Shown: positions 43,891 through 53,245, numbered from the stretch's first letter. The stretch: 64,000 nt of DNA from Ramlibacter pinisoli (GCF_009758015.1 NZ_WSEL01000003.1:2170001-2234000); one strand, 5' to 3'. Notes: generated from the sequence alone by a model not told the origin. A program made the numbers and translations.

Positions 43891-44799
43891 ATGAGCCAGA
43901 AAGTCATCCTCGTCACCGGCGCTTCCAGCGGCTTCGGACGCCTGACCGCCCAGGCGCTGGCGCAGGCCGGCCACACCGTGTACGCCTCCATGCGCGACGT
44001 CGCCCGGCGCAACGCCGCCCACGCGCAGTCGCTGCTGCAGCACGCCAGCGAGGCCGGCGTCGACCTGCGCGTGGTCGACCTCGACGTGCAGTCGCAGGAA
44101 TCGGTCGACCGCGCGGTGGCGCGCATCGCCGCCGAGGCCGGCCGCATCGACGCCGTGCTGCACAACGCCGGCCACATGGTGTTCGGCCCGGCCGAAGCCT
44201 TCACGCCCGAGCAGTACCTGCAGCTGTACGACGTCAACGTGGTGGGCACGCAGCGCGTGAACCGCGCCGTGCTGCCGCACATGCGGGCGCGCCGCGAGGG
44301 CCTGCTGGTGTGGGTCTCCAGCTCCAGCTCGGCCGGCGGCACGCCGCCCTACCTGGCCCCCTACTTCGGCGCCAAGGCGGCGATGGATGCCATCGCGGTG
44401 CAGTACGCGCGCGAGCTCTCGCGCTGGGGCATCGAGACCTCCATCGTGGTGCCGGGCGCCTTCACCTCGGGCACCAACCACTTCGCCCATGCGGCCGCCC
44501 CGGGCGACCAGGCCGTCGTGGCCGCCTACGAGGCGGGCCCCTATGCGGGCTTCGGCGCGCAGGTGCAGCAGGCCTTCGACGCCATCGTGCCGGCCGACGC
44601 CGATGCGTCCCTGGTGGCGCAGGCCATCGTCGACGTGGTCGACCGGCCGCACGGCCGGCGCCCGTTCCGGGTCCACATCGACCCGGCGCAGGACGGCGCG
44701 GACGTGGGCTTCGGCGTGCTGGACCGGCTGCGCGCCGAGATGCTGCGGCGGGTCGGCCTGTCCGACCTGCTGGCGGTGGCGACGTCCGCGCGCGGCTGA
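43891..44799 (+). CDS. SDR family oxidoreductase, extended C-terminus
   Basis: A 302-residue short-chain dehydrogenase with TGASSGFG near residue 9, HNAGHM near 89, Ser in WVSSSSS near 139 and Y-x-x-x-K (YFGAK) near 155. About 60 residues longer than the preceding SDR at the C-terminus. It lies 43 nt downstream in the same direction, with AGGAG before the start, so both are probably expressed together. The physiological substrate is unknown. Confidence 0.9.
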   Translation: MSQKVILVTGASSGFGRLTAQALAQAGHTVYASMRDVARRNAAHAQSLLQHASEAGVDLRVVDLDVQSQESVDRAVARIAAEAGRIDAVLHNAGHMVFGPAEAFTPEQYLQLYDVNVVGTQRVNRAVLPHMRARREGLLVWVSSSSSAGGTPPYLAPYFGAKAAMDAIAVQYARELSRWGIETSIVVPGAFTSGTNHFAHAAAPGDQAVVAAYEAGPYAGFGAQVQQAFDAIVPADADASLVAQAIVDVVDRPHGRRPFRVHIDPAQDGADVGFGVLDRLRAEMLRRVGLSDLLAVATSARG

Positions 44800-44803
44800 C
44801 GCG

Positions 44804-45115
44804 ATGCGCACCGCCTGGTTCCTGCTGGCAGGCCTGTGCCTGCTGGCCGGCAGCGCCATCCTGGGCCGCCTGTTCGAGCCGGCGTTGCCGGGCGCGGCGC
44901 GGGCGGCCTTCCTCGCCTGGCTGGCGCTGTGGTGCGGCGCCGCGGTGTTCAACGGGTGGGTGGGCGTGACCCGGGCCGGCTACCCGCTGCTGGACGAGCT
45001 GCCCATCGGCCTGCTCATCGTCGGCCTGCCGACCGCCCTCGGGCTGGCCCTGCGGACGGCCCTCGCCAGCGGATGCGTTGGCATCCGGCGATCATCCGGT
45101 TACGTCTCGGTGTGA
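44804..45115 (+). CDS. small putative membrane protein
   Basis: A 103-residue protein with three hydrophobic segments (TAWFLLAGLCLLAGSAIL, AAFLAWLALWCGAAVFN, LLIVGLPTALGLALRTAL). No family recognised. It begins 4 nt after the second SDR gene, so it may be part of that operon. The last 15 residues are polar and could be a misread end. Confidence 0.6.
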   Translation: MRTAWFLLAGLCLLAGSAILGRLFEPALPGAARAAFLAWLALWCGAAVFNGWVGVTRAGYPLLDELPIGLLIVGLPTALGLALRTALASGCVGIRRSSGYVSV

Positions 45116-45168
45116 CCCTACTGACACCCCGCCCGTACAGTCCGTGGCCCCCACAACAAGGAGCCGCC

Positions 45169-45651
45169 ATGAAGACAACTGCCGTATCCGCGCTGTTGGC
45201 CGCGGGAGCCCTGCTCGCGGGCTGCGCCGCGAACCTGCCGGGGTCCGCGTCGTCGGCCCGCACCGAGACCTGCAAACCCAGCAGCGAAGCCGAGGTGGCG
45301 GCCCTGTTCGACCGCTGGAACCAGTCGCTGCAGACCGGCGACCCGCGCCGGGTGGTGGCGAACTACGCCGAGAAGTCGGTGCTGCTGCCCACCGTGTCCA
45401 ACACGCCGCGCCTGAACCCGGCGCAGAAGCAGGACTACTTCGTCCACTTCCTGGAGGACCGGCCGTCCGGCCGCATCGACTCGCGCAGCATCGAGATCGG
45501 CTGCAACACCGCCGTGGATGCCGGCCTGTACACCTTCACCTTCGCCCGCACCGGCGCAGTGGTGAAGGCGCGCTACACCTACACCTACAAGTGGGACGGC
45601 AGCCAGTGGCTGATCACCAGCCACCACTCGTCGGCCATGCCGGAGAAGTGA
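45169..45651 (+). CDS. SgcJ/EcaC (NTF2-like) family lipoprotein
   Basis: A 160-residue protein. A signal sequence ends at LLAGC, a lipobox, so it should be a lipoprotein. The mature part is an NTF2/CaMKII-association-like cone fold: EAEVAALFDRWNQSLQTGDP near residue 40, FVHFLEDRPSG near 91 and YTYTYKWDGSQWLITSHHSS near 138. Family members bind small molecules or oligomerise; no enzyme role is clear. AAGGAG precedes the start. Confidence 0.82.
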   Translation: MKTTAVSALLAAGALLAGCAANLPGSASSARTETCKPSSEAEVAALFDRWNQSLQTGDPRRVVANYAEKSVLLPTVSNTPRLNPAQKQDYFVHFLEDRPSGRIDSRSIEIGCNTAVDAGLYTFTFARTGAVVKARYTYTYKWDGSQWLITSHHSSAMPEK

Positions 45652-45657
45652 GCCGCC

Positions 45658-46506
45658 TCAGCCCAGCTCGAACGTGGTGACGCCGTACAGGCTGTCCAGG
45701 GGGACGGCGGGCGCACGGCCCGTGTACATGCGGGCGGTCTCGAACACCACCTGCATCCCGTGACGGCGCGCCAGTGCCACCGCGGCCGCGTGGGGTTCGG
45801 GCACATCGAGGTAGACCGGTTCGGCCGCGCCGGCCGGGGCGCACAGCGCCAGGAACAGCGCCTCGGCGACGGCTTCGCTTCCGGCGACCAGGGGGCCGAT
45901 CTTCCAGCCGCTGCGGCAGCGGCGCACGACGCCGTAGCCTTGCAGCCGGCCGTCCTCGATCCAGCCGCGCGCCGCCGCATCGGGCTGGGCCAGCCAGGCC
46001 CGCAGGAAGGCCGAACGCTCGGCCGGGAAGCAGGCGGCGTCGCAGGCACGGACGGCCTCGAACGGCACCCCGGCCAGGTCGACCAGCCGTGCGTCGGCCG
46101 GCGCGGCGCCGCCGCCGCGGCCCTCGTAGCGCACGTTGCGCCAGGCCAGCTCGAAACCCGAGCGGCGGTAGTTGGCCTGCTGCGCGACCACGCCGTCCAG
46201 CCCGACCAGCCGCCCGGCCGCGGACGCCATCCCGTGCTGCCACAGCGCCCAGCCCAGGCCGCGCCCGCGCCACCCGGGCCGCACGATGTACAGGCCGAGG
46301 AAGGCGAAGCCCGGCTCGTAGCGCACCACCGAGACCGACGCCACCGGCTCGCCATCCAGCGTGCCGACGAAGAACCCCTGCGGGTCGGCCGCGAGGAAGG
46401 TCTGCGCATCGTGCAGGCCCGGGTTCCAGCCCTCCTGCGCCGCCCACTCGATCGCCAGCGCAACCTCGTCGGGGCGCATCGTCCGGGTGACGTAGCCGGC
46501 AGCCAT
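45658..46506 (-). CDS. GNAT family N-acetyltransferase, two-domain (YitH-like)
   Basis: A 282-residue protein with an N-terminal GNAT domain, including the acetyl-CoA loop LYIVRPGWRGRGLG near residue 72, and a second, degenerate GNAT-like domain from about 140 (DUF1248/YitH type) with YLDVPEPHAAAVALARRHGM near 231. Target unknown. It is convergent with the lipoprotein gene, with a gap of only 6 nt. Confidence 0.86.
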   Translation of the reverse strand: MAAGYVTRTMRPDEVALAIEWAAQEGWNPGLHDAQTFLAADPQGFFVGTLDGEPVASVSVVRYEPGFAFLGLYIVRPGWRGRGLGWALWQHGMASAAGRLVGLDGVVAQQANYRRSGFELAWRNVRYEGRGGGAAPADARLVDLAGVPFEAVRACDAACFPAERSAFLRAWLAQPDAAARGWIEDGRLQGYGVVRRCRSGWKIGPLVAGSEAVAEALFLALCAPAGAAEPVYLDVPEPHAAAVALARRHGMQVVFETARMYTGRAPAVPLDSLYGVTTFELG

Positions 46507-46541
46507 GGCGCGATGCTAGGACGGGGGCGCGCGCCGCGCCA

Positions 46542-47462
46542 TCACCGCGCAGCGGCTGCCGGCTCCGGCCCGGCCGGACGGGCCTGCCCCAGCAGCAACG
46601 CATGGAAGGCCTGCGCCGCCGCCGGCAGCGGCCGCCCGCGGCGCTTGATGGTGCCCATGGTGCGCACGACCGTCGGCTCCACCAGCGGCACGCTGGCCAG
46701 CCGGCCCTGGCTGCCCTGCGCGATCGCGAAGCGCGGCACCGGGCCGACGCCGATGCCGGCCTCGACCAGGCTGACCAGGGCCGGCACGTGGCGCACCTCG
46801 CAGCTCCAGGCCGGGCGCGCCGGCAGCGACGCCAGCGCCTGGTCGATCAGCATCCGGTTGCCGCTGCCCGGCGCCAGCATCACGCATTCGTGCTGCGCGA
46901 GGTCGGCCCAGCGCACCGACGGCTGGCGCGCCAGCGGATGGGTGGGCAGGCAGGCCAGCACGAAGTCCTCCTGCACCAGCGGCTGGAACTCGAGGTCGGG
47001 CTCCTGCGTGCCCAGGTAGCTGATGCCGAAGTCGGCCTCGGCCCGCGCCACCGCCAGCAGGATCTCGGTGGCGCTGTCGTCGACCAGCCGCACCTGGATG
47101 CCCGGGTATTGCCGGTGAAACACGGTCAGCGCGTTGGCCACGAAGCTGCCGACCGCCGACGGCACGCAGGCCACCGTCACCTGGCCGCGCAGGCGGTCCG
47201 ACAGGTCCGTCATGCCCAGCAGCGCGCTCTCGAGTTCGTGCAGCACGTGGCGCGCCTTGGGCATGAAGCTGCGACCCAGGGCGTTGAGCTCGACCTTGCG
47301 GGTGGTGCGCTCGAACAGCCGGAAGCCGAGCGCGCCCTCCAGCTTCTCGACCCGGCGCGACAGGGCCGGCTGCGACAGGTGCAGGGCCGTGGCCGCGGCC
47401 CGGAAGCTGCCCCGGTCGGCGACGGCGACGAAGGCGCACAGGTCGTCCAGATCGAAATTCAT
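46542..47462 (-). CDS. LysR-family transcriptional regulator
   Basis: A 306-residue LTTR with helix-turn-helix FRAAATALHLSQPALSRRVEKLE near residue 18 and the effector domain at 90-300. It starts 84 bp from the divergent Bug receptor gene, with a perfect inverted repeat between them. It probably activates the operon 47547-51517 in response to the imported acid. LTTRs of this CynR/GbpR-like type are common in Comamonadaceae next to Bug genes. Confidence 0.92.
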   Translation of the reverse strand: MNFDLDDLCAFVAVADRGSFRAAATALHLSQPALSRRVEKLEGALGFRLFERTTRKVELNALGRSFMPKARHVLHELESALLGMTDLSDRLRGQVTVACVPSAVGSFVANALTVFHRQYPGIQVRLVDDSATEILLAVARAEADFGISYLGTQEPDLEFQPLVQEDFVLACLPTHPLARQPSVRWADLAQHECVMLAPGSGNRMLIDQALASLPARPAWSCEVRHVPALVSLVEAGIGVGPVPRFAIAQGSQGRLASVPLVEPTVVRTMGTIKRRGRPLPAAAQAFHALLLGQARPAGPEPAAAAR

Positions 47463-47476
47463 GCGTATGCCGTATC

Positions 47477-47498
47477 AATTGCCAGAATCTTTGCAATT
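47477..47498. promoter_or_regulatory. LysR-type inverted repeat
   Basis: AATTGC (47477-47482) and GCAATT (47493-47498) with a 10-nt spacer, in the 84-bp gap between the divergent LysR and Bug genes. Size and T-N-A form fit an LTTR recognition site. Confidence 0.65.
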
Positions 47499-47546
47499 TA
47501 CAGGGGCAACGCCAGCCTGGATCATCGGCGCCCAGGAGACACCACC

Positions 47547-48530
47547 ATGCAGTTCACCGTGCGCCGCCTGCTGGCCGCGCTGGCGGCCACGGCCGCCCTG
47601 GGCGCCATCGCCCCCCTCGCGTCGGCACAGCCGGCGTTCCCGAACCGTCCGCTCACGCTGGTGGTGCCGTTCGCCCCCGGCGGCGGCACCGACAGCATCG
47701 CGCGCGACCTGGCCAAGACCCTGTCGGAGCGGCTCGGCCAGCCGGTCGTGGTCGACAACCGCGGCGGTGCCGGCGGCGCGCTGGGCGCCGACGTGGTCGC
47801 CAAGGCCAAGGCCGACGGCCACGTGCTGCTGTTCGCCACCTCGACCTTCGCCACCAACGCGGCCGTCAGCCCCAAGCTGCCCTACGACCCGGTGAAGGAC
47901 TTCGCCCCGGTGGCCATGATCGGCCGCGGCCCGCTGCTGGTGGTCGCCTCGCGCCAGCTGGGCGCCACCACCCTGGCCCAGCTCGTCGCGGCGGGCAAGG
48001 CCCGCCCGGACGGCCTGAACTACTGCTCGGCCGGCGAGGGCAGCATCAACCACCTGGCCGGCGAGATGTTCCGCCAGAAGAGCGGGCTGGCCCTGACGCA
48101 CGTGCCGTTCAAGGGCAGCGGCCCGGCCACGGTCGAACTGCTGGCCGGCCGCATCGACCTGTTCTTCGCCACCGTGCCGACCATCCTGCCGCACGTGCGC
48201 GACAGCAAGCTGCCGGTGCTGGCCGTGACCAGCGCGCGCCGCTCGGCGCTGTTCCCGGACGTGCCGACGATGGCCGAGGCGGGCGTGCCCGGCTTCGACG
48301 TCAGCACCTGGTGGGGCATCCTGGCACCGGCCGGCACGCCGCCGGCCGTGGTCGAGACGCTCAACCGCGCCGTCAACGACGCCGCGGCGGCCGACCCCGT
48401 CAAGGGGCGGCTGGTCCACGAAGGTGCCGATCCGCTGCGCCTGACGCCGGCGGCGTTCGGCCAGGCGCTGGCCAAGGAGCTGGCCCTGTGGCGTAGCGTC
48501 GCCAGCAACCCCGCCATGCAGCTGCGCTGA
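47547..48530 (+). CDS. Bug/TctC-family periplasmic substrate-binding protein
   Basis: A 327-residue receptor with signal peptide (RRLLAALAATAALGAIAPLASA) and Bug motifs FPNRPLTLVVPFAPGGGTDSIAR and VVDNRGGAGGALGADVVAKAKADG. First gene of the LysR-controlled operon. It is followed after 38 nt by a second Bug receptor, which is unusual; the two are clearly different sequences and may bind different forms of the substrate. AGGAGA precedes the start. Confidence 0.92.
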   Translation: MQFTVRRLLAALAATAALGAIAPLASAQPAFPNRPLTLVVPFAPGGGTDSIARDLAKTLSERLGQPVVVDNRGGAGGALGADVVAKAKADGHVLLFATSTFATNAAVSPKLPYDPVKDFAPVAMIGRGPLLVVASRQLGATTLAQLVAAGKARPDGLNYCSAGEGSINHLAGEMFRQKSGLALTHVPFKGSGPATVELLAGRIDLFFATVPTILPHVRDSKLPVLAVTSARRSALFPDVPTMAEAGVPGFDVSTWWGILAPAGTPPAVVETLNRAVNDAAAADPVKGRLVHEGADPLRLTPAAFGQALAKELALWRSVASNPAMQLR

Positions 48531-48568
48531 GCGCGGCCGCCACCGATTCCTTTTTTCCTGTCCCGACG

Positions 48569-49561
48569 ATGCATCTCATGACCCCCTCCCGCCGCCGCTT
48601 CCTGCAGGCCGGCGCCACCCTCGCGGCCGCCGGCCCCCTGGCCCGCGCGTTCGCCCAGAACGATTACCCCAGCAGGCCCATCACGGTGGTGGTGCCCTAC
48701 GCGCCCGGCGGCCAGGGCGACGTGTTCGCGCGCCTGGTCGGCGACCGGCTGGCGCGCGTGCTGGGCCAGCCCATGATCGTGGACAACAAGCCCGGTGCCA
48801 GCGGCGCGCTCGGCGCGCGCCTGGTGGCCAAGGCGCGGCCCGACGGCTACACGCTGATGCTGGGCCAGACCGGCGAGATGGCGGTGAACCGCTCGGCCAT
48901 GAAGACGCCGGGCTACGACAGCCTGGCCGACTTCCGGGCCATCGCCATGGTCGGCAACGCGCCGCTGGTGATGGCCGCGCCCGCCAGCGCGCCGTACAAC
49001 TCGCTGGAGGAGCTGCTCAAGCTCGCGCGCAGCAAGCCGGGCAGCATCTCCTACGCCTCGTCCGGGACGGCGACGCCGGGTCACCTGGCGGCGGCCGCGC
49101 TGGCCATCGGCACCAAAACCGAGATGGTCCACGTGCCCTACAAGGGCGCCGGCCAGGCGATCACCGACCTGATCGGCGGCCAGGTGCAGTTCTTCTTCTC
49201 CAGCGCGTCGGCCATCGTCAGCCACATCAAGGGCGGCAAGGTCAAGGCGCTGGCCGTGTCGTCGCCGCGCCGGCTGGCGGCGCTGCCCAACGTGCCGACC
49301 GTCGCCGAGGTGGCGGTGCCCGGCTTCGACTTCAGCCTGTGGGGCGGCTACTTCGCGCCGCGCGAGACCCCCGACGCCATCGTCAACCGCCTGAACGCGG
49401 AGATCACCAAGGTGCTGGCCGAGCCCGACCTGCGGGCGCGCTTCGAGGCCGAGGGCAGTTCGGTCGACCCGATGCCGGCGGCCCGCGTCGACGCCTTCGT
49501 GCGTGCCGAGGCCGACAAGTACGCCCAGCTGGTGAAGCTGACCAGCGCCCACATCGAGTAA
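48569..49561 (+). CDS. Bug/TctC-family receptor with Tat-type signal
   Basis: A 330-residue receptor. The leader has SRRRFLQAGATLAAAG, a twin-arginine signal, so it may be exported folded. Family motifs YPSRPITVVVPYAPGGQGDVFAR and VDNKPGASGALGARLVAKARPDG are intact. ATG at 48569 is used; ATG at 48578 would also keep the Tat motif. It precedes a dehydrogenase gene by 34 nt in the same operon. Confidence 0.92.
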   Translation: MHLMTPSRRRFLQAGATLAAAGPLARAFAQNDYPSRPITVVVPYAPGGQGDVFARLVGDRLARVLGQPMIVDNKPGASGALGARLVAKARPDGYTLMLGQTGEMAVNRSAMKTPGYDSLADFRAIAMVGNAPLVMAAPASAPYNSLEELLKLARSKPGSISYASSGTATPGHLAAAALAIGTKTEMVHVPYKGAGQAITDLIGGQVQFFFSSASAIVSHIKGGKVKALAVSSPRRLAALPNVPTVAEVAVPGFDFSLWGGYFAPRETPDAIVNRLNAEITKVLAEPDLRARFEAEGSSVDPMPAARVDAFVRAEADKYAQLVKLTSAHIE

Positions 49562-49595
49562 CCGCCTCCCCTCCCGACCTCCCCCAGACCCTTCC

Positions 49596-50657
49596 ATGAA
49601 AATCGTTGTACTTCCCGGCGACGGCATCGGCCCCGAAACCATGGCCGTGACCGTCGATGTCCTGCAGGCGGCATCGAAGCGCTTCGCGCTCGGCCTCGAG
49701 CTGGACCACGACATCACCGGCCACGACAGCCTGCGCCGCCACGGCGCCACCGTCACGCCCGCGCTGCTCGCGAAGGTCAGGGCCGCCGACGGCCTGATGC
49801 TCGGCCCCACCGCCACCTACGACTTCAAGGACGAGGCGCGCGGCGAGATCAACCCGTCCAAGTTCTTCCGCAAGGAGCTGGACCTGTACGCCAACATCCG
49901 CCCGGCGCGCACCTACCCGGGCCTGGCCAACCGGCTGGGCGACTTCGACCTGGTGGTGGTGCGCGAGAACACCGAGGGCTTCTACGCCGACCGCAACATC
50001 GCCTCGGGCGGCAGCGAGATGCTGATCACGCCCGACGTGGTGGTCTCGCTGCGCCGCATCACCCGCCTGTGCTGCGAGCGCATCGCCCGCGCCGCCTTCC
50101 GGCTGGCCATGACGCGCGACAAGCACGTGACCATCGTCCACAAGGCCAACGTGCTCAAGATCGGCGACGGCATGTTCATCGAGATGTGCCATGCGGTCGG
50201 GCGCGAGTTCCCCGAGGTGCGGGTCGACGACTTCATCGTCGACGCCATGATGGCCCACGTGGTGCGCGCGCCGCAGCGCTTCGACGTGATCGTCACCACC
50301 AACATGTTCGGCGACATCCTGTCGGACCTCACGGCCGAACTCTCGGGCAGCCTGGGACTGGGCGGCTCGCTCAACGCCGGCGACGACCACGCCATGGGCC
50401 AGGCCCAGCATGGCTCGGCGCCCGACATCGCCGGCCAGGACGTGGCCAACCCGTTCTCGCTGGTGCTGTCGGCCGCGCAGCTGCTGGGCTGGCACGGCCA
50501 GCGCAAGGGGCTGCCGGCCTTCACGGCCGCGGCGCGGGCGATCGACGATGCCGTGGTGGCCGCCATCGCCGCCGGCGAGGCGACGCGCGACGTGGGCGGC
50601 AAGCTGGGGACGGCCGCGACCGGCCGCGCCTTCGTGCAGCGCCTGCTCGCCGCGTGA
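49596..50657 (+). CDS. isocitrate/isopropylmalate dehydrogenase family protein
   Basis: A 353-residue beta-decarboxylating dehydrogenase. The N-terminus MKIVVLPGDGIGPE, the substrate and NAD region VVVRENTEGFYADRN near residue 120, the lysine in IVHKANVLKIGDGMF near 182, and the metal site NMFGDILSDLTAELSGSLG near 230 are all present. Members oxidise isopropylmalate, tartrate or homoisocitrate. It is unlikely to be leuB because it sits in a Bug-receptor operon with an amidohydrolase; a 2-hydroxy-dicarboxylate such as tartrate or a malate analogue is more probable. Confidence 0.88.
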   Translation: MKIVVLPGDGIGPETMAVTVDVLQAASKRFALGLELDHDITGHDSLRRHGATVTPALLAKVRAADGLMLGPTATYDFKDEARGEINPSKFFRKELDLYANIRPARTYPGLANRLGDFDLVVVRENTEGFYADRNIASGGSEMLITPDVVVSLRRITRLCCERIARAAFRLAMTRDKHVTIVHKANVLKIGDGMFIEMCHAVGREFPEVRVDDFIVDAMMAHVVRAPQRFDVIVTTNMFGDILSDLTAELSGSLGLGGSLNAGDDHAMGQAQHGSAPDIAGQDVANPFSLVLSAAQLLGWHGQRKGLPAFTAAARAIDDAVVAAIAAGEATRDVGGKLGTAATGRAFVQRLLAA

Positions 50658-50671
50658 CCGGAGGCCGGCCC

Positions 50672-51517
50672 ATGCTGCCGTCCGGGGCGTGCGACTGCCA
50701 CACCCATGTGGTCGGCGACCGCGTCGCCTACCCGATGGTGGCCGAGCGCCACTACACGCCCGGGCCGGCGCCGCACGCGGCGCTGCTGGAGCACCTGGAG
50801 CGCAATGGGCTGGAGCGCGTCGTCCTCGTCCAGCCCAGCTTCTACGGCACCGACAACCGCTGCCTGCTGGACAGCCTGGAGCGGCTGCAGGGACGCGGTC
50901 GCGGCATCGCGGTGGTCGACGCGCAGTGCACGGCCACCGAGCTGGCGGACCTGCACGCGCGCGGCGTGCGCGGGCTGCGCGTCAATGTCGAGAGCGCCGG
51001 CATCCGGGCGCCGGACGCCCTGCAGGACAGCCTGCTGCGCTGGGCCGACCGCATCGGTCCGCTGGGCTGGCACCTGCAGGTGTATGCGGCGCCGGCGACC
51101 ATCGCGGCGCTGGCACCGTTTCTGGCGCGGCTCCCGGTGCCGGTGGTCCTGGACCACTTCGCCATGCTGCCGGCCGCAACGCCGGTCGGCGATCCGGTGG
51201 CGCAGGCGCTCCTGCAGCTGCTGCGCTCGGGCAATGCCTGGGTGAAGCTGTCGGCCCCCTACCGCATCACGGCCGGCGACGACGCCGCCGTGGCGGCCTG
51301 GGCCGGCGCCTTCCTGGCGGCGGCGCCGCAGCGCGTGCTGTGGGGCAGCGACTGGCCGCACACCGACCGCGAGCCCGGCAAGGCCGCGCACGAGATCAGC
51401 CGCTACCGGGAGATCCCGCCGGCGGCGCTGGCCGCCTCGCTGCAGCGCTGGCTGCCGGGCGAGTCCGTGCGCGAGCAGGTGCTGGCGCGCAATCCGGCGG
51501 CCCTCTACGGCTTCTGA
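50672..51517 (+). CDS. amidohydrolase family protein (2-pyrone-4,6-dicarboxylate-hydrolase-like)
   Basis: A 281-residue TIM-barrel hydrolase with the metal motif CDCHTHVVG near residue 8, VLVQPSFYGTDNRCLLD near 48, LDHFAMLPAA near 161, KLSAPYR near 193 and LWGSDWPHTD near 220. It resembles LigI-like enzymes that open lactones and other members that hydrolyse or decarboxylate small acids. Last gene of the operon, 14 nt after the dehydrogenase, so it probably acts on a lactone or acid related to that substrate. Confidence 0.85.
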   Translation: MLPSGACDCHTHVVGDRVAYPMVAERHYTPGPAPHAALLEHLERNGLERVVLVQPSFYGTDNRCLLDSLERLQGRGRGIAVVDAQCTATELADLHARGVRGLRVNVESAGIRAPDALQDSLLRWADRIGPLGWHLQVYAAPATIAALAPFLARLPVPVVLDHFAMLPAATPVGDPVAQALLQLLRSGNAWVKLSAPYRITAGDDAAVAAWAGAFLAAAPQRVLWGSDWPHTDREPGKAAHEISRYREIPPAALAASLQRWLPGESVREQVLARNPAALYGF

Positions 51518-51526
51518 CGCGGGCCC

Positions 51527-51551
51527 GGCCCGGCACACCACCGTGCGGGCC
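51527..51551. other. hairpin between convergent genes
   Basis: GGCCC and GGGCC outer arms with an inner GCAC/GTGC stem and one bulged G, between the amidohydrolase and SBBP-protein stops. There is no T-tract, so it is at best a weak terminator. Confidence 0.35.
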
Positions 51552-51559
51552 CGTGACGC

Positions 51560-52924
51560 TCAGCGGATGAACCGCACCAGCGCCTGCTCGAAATTGCCGG
51601 CGTAGGCCGTGCGTCCATCCGGGATGATCACGGCCGCGGCGGAGGCGGCCGCACTGCCGGTCGCGTCGACCAGGAGGGCACCGGCCGCGGCCACGGTGCC
51701 GCGCACGGCGGACACCTTGCGCGAGGCATCGAGCAGCGCATACGGCGGCCCCGTGGTGGTGCTGGCGGCCAGCACGACCGTCCCGTCCGCTGCGACACCG
51801 ACCCCATGCCCGCTGTCGAAGCCCGAACCGCCCCAGGTGGTGGCGTCCAGGCCCCGGCCGTCGGTGCTCACGTGGACCACGAACGCGTCATTGGCGCCAT
51901 CGGTGAGACTGCCCTGCCCCGCGACATGGATGGAGCCATCGGGCGCCAGCCCGACGCCGCCGGCCGAGGTACCGTTCTTGCCGCCCCACTGGCTGTCGAA
52001 CAGCAGGGCCCCGTCGGCGCCGAGCCGCACCACCAGCGCGGAGATGCCGACCACCCGCTTGCCGGCCTGGATCGCGCCCGCAAGGATCGGGCCGCCATCG
52101 CTGCCCACTGTCATGCCGCCGCGCGCGTCCACCACCTGCCCGGCGGAATAGGTCCGGTCCCAGACCAGGGCCCCGGCGCTGGTGAGCTTGAGGGCCAGCA
52201 GGTCGAACTCGGCCAGCCCGCCGGCGCGTGCCCTGCTGCCGGCGGCATAGACCTGCCCGTCGGGCGCGACCGCCACCGCCGACCCGGTCGCACCGTTGGT
52301 CGCCTTCTGCCACGTGACGGCGCCGGCCGCGCTGAACTTCACGACGAACATGTTCACGCCGTTGGAGTCGAAGTTGTCCTGGGTGCCCGTGATGTAGGCA
52401 TTCCCTTGCGTGTCGGTGGCCACGGCTTCGCTCTCCTCCCGCCCGGGCCCGCCCCAGGTGCGCTGCCACAGCAGGCCGCCGGTGGCCGCATCGAACTTCA
52501 GCAGCACCGCGTCGCCGCCGTTGGTGTTCGTGATGCCGGAGACGTACACGGAGCCCTGGTCGGCGGTGAGCGCCACCGAGGGCCCGCGCAGTCCGCCCGG
52601 CTGCGTCTCGCCCTCCCACAGCCTCTGCCAGACGACGGCGCCGCTGGCCGAGAACTTCACCAGCGAGATGGCCGGACGCGGAGTGCCGAAGACGTCGAAC
52701 GTGAAGCTGTCGGACAGGCCGACCATGTAGGAGCTGCCGTCACCGGCAACCGCCACGCCCTGGGCGGTGTCCGAGCCCTGGCCGCCCCAGGTCGTCTGCG
52801 ACCGGAGCGTCTGGGCATGGGCGGCGCCGCCCAGCAACGCCGCCACGAGAAGCGCGGAACCTGCTTGCCGCGCGGACCGCAGGGCCCGCCCGGCTCCCCC
52901 GTGAAGGGCACTTGCAATATCCAT
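51560..52924 (-). CDS. secreted SBBP-repeat beta-propeller protein
   Basis: A 454-residue exported protein. Signal peptide (RQAGSALLVAALLGGAAHA) then repeats of about 50 residues with the pattern WGG-x-G-x-D-x-A-x-G-V-A...YVxG, for example TWGGQGSDTAQGVAVAGDG and TWGGPGREESEAVATDTQG. These are SBBP/beta-propeller units usually found in surface proteins. The start is the ATG preceded by GGAGG; an upstream extension in the same frame lacks a leader. Role unknown. Confidence 0.85.
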   Translation of the reverse strand: MDIASALHGGAGRALRSARQAGSALLVAALLGGAAHAQTLRSQTTWGGQGSDTAQGVAVAGDGSSYMVGLSDSFTFDVFGTPRPAISLVKFSASGAVVWQRLWEGETQPGGLRGPSVALTADQGSVYVSGITNTNGGDAVLLKFDAATGGLLWQRTWGGPGREESEAVATDTQGNAYITGTQDNFDSNGVNMFVVKFSAAGAVTWQKATNGATGSAVAVAPDGQVYAAGSRARAGGLAEFDLLALKLTSAGALVWDRTYSAGQVVDARGGMTVGSDGGPILAGAIQAGKRVVGISALVVRLGADGALLFDSQWGGKNGTSAGGVGLAPDGSIHVAGQGSLTDGANDAFVVHVSTDGRGLDATTWGGSGFDSGHGVGVAADGTVVLAASTTTGPPYALLDASRKVSAVRGTVAAAGALLVDATGSAAASAAAVIIPDGRTAYAGNFEQALVRFIR

Positions 52925-53245
52925 GGGGTACCTCCGGAATCGGCTTCGGCCCGGCGAGGCCGATGCGTGGCGGTGCGGCCGGTGCCCGGACGGCCGAAGA
53001 GTCGCAGGGAGTGCATCGCCGCCGGTGCTTGGCATATCGCGTGCCAGTTGCGGGCGGCCAGCCCATCGTGCCGGGAGCGACGCGCACCGCCGCTGCGTGG
53101 TGTCCACACGGGGGACGACGCCGGGAGCTACCGGGGGATTTCACTGGCCGAGCGGGGCATCTGCCCCACGGGCCGGTGCACGACCCGGGCGGCCTTGTCG
53201 GCCTTCCGGGGCGCCAGAGCCCGGGGCGGACCCAGTCCCGCCGCG
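52925..53245. other. 321-bp non-coding region
   Basis: Upstream of the SBBP-protein gene and downstream of the arginase-family gene, both on the minus strand. It must hold the SBBP promoter. I see a short GGGGCA/TGCCCC hairpin at 53154-53167 and no gene. Confidence 0.6.

Noticed and set aside
49596..50657. leuB
   Set aside because: No leuC or leuD nearby, and the context is a LysR-Bug catabolic operon, so only the family is named.
51518..51559. Strong terminator between convergent genes
   Set aside because: The hairpin has a bulge and no T-tract, so it is listed only as a hairpin.
51560..53107. Extended start of the SBBP protein at 53107
   Set aside because: The upstream part is Arg/Pro-rich, while an ATG at 52924 has GGAGG and begins a clear signal peptide.
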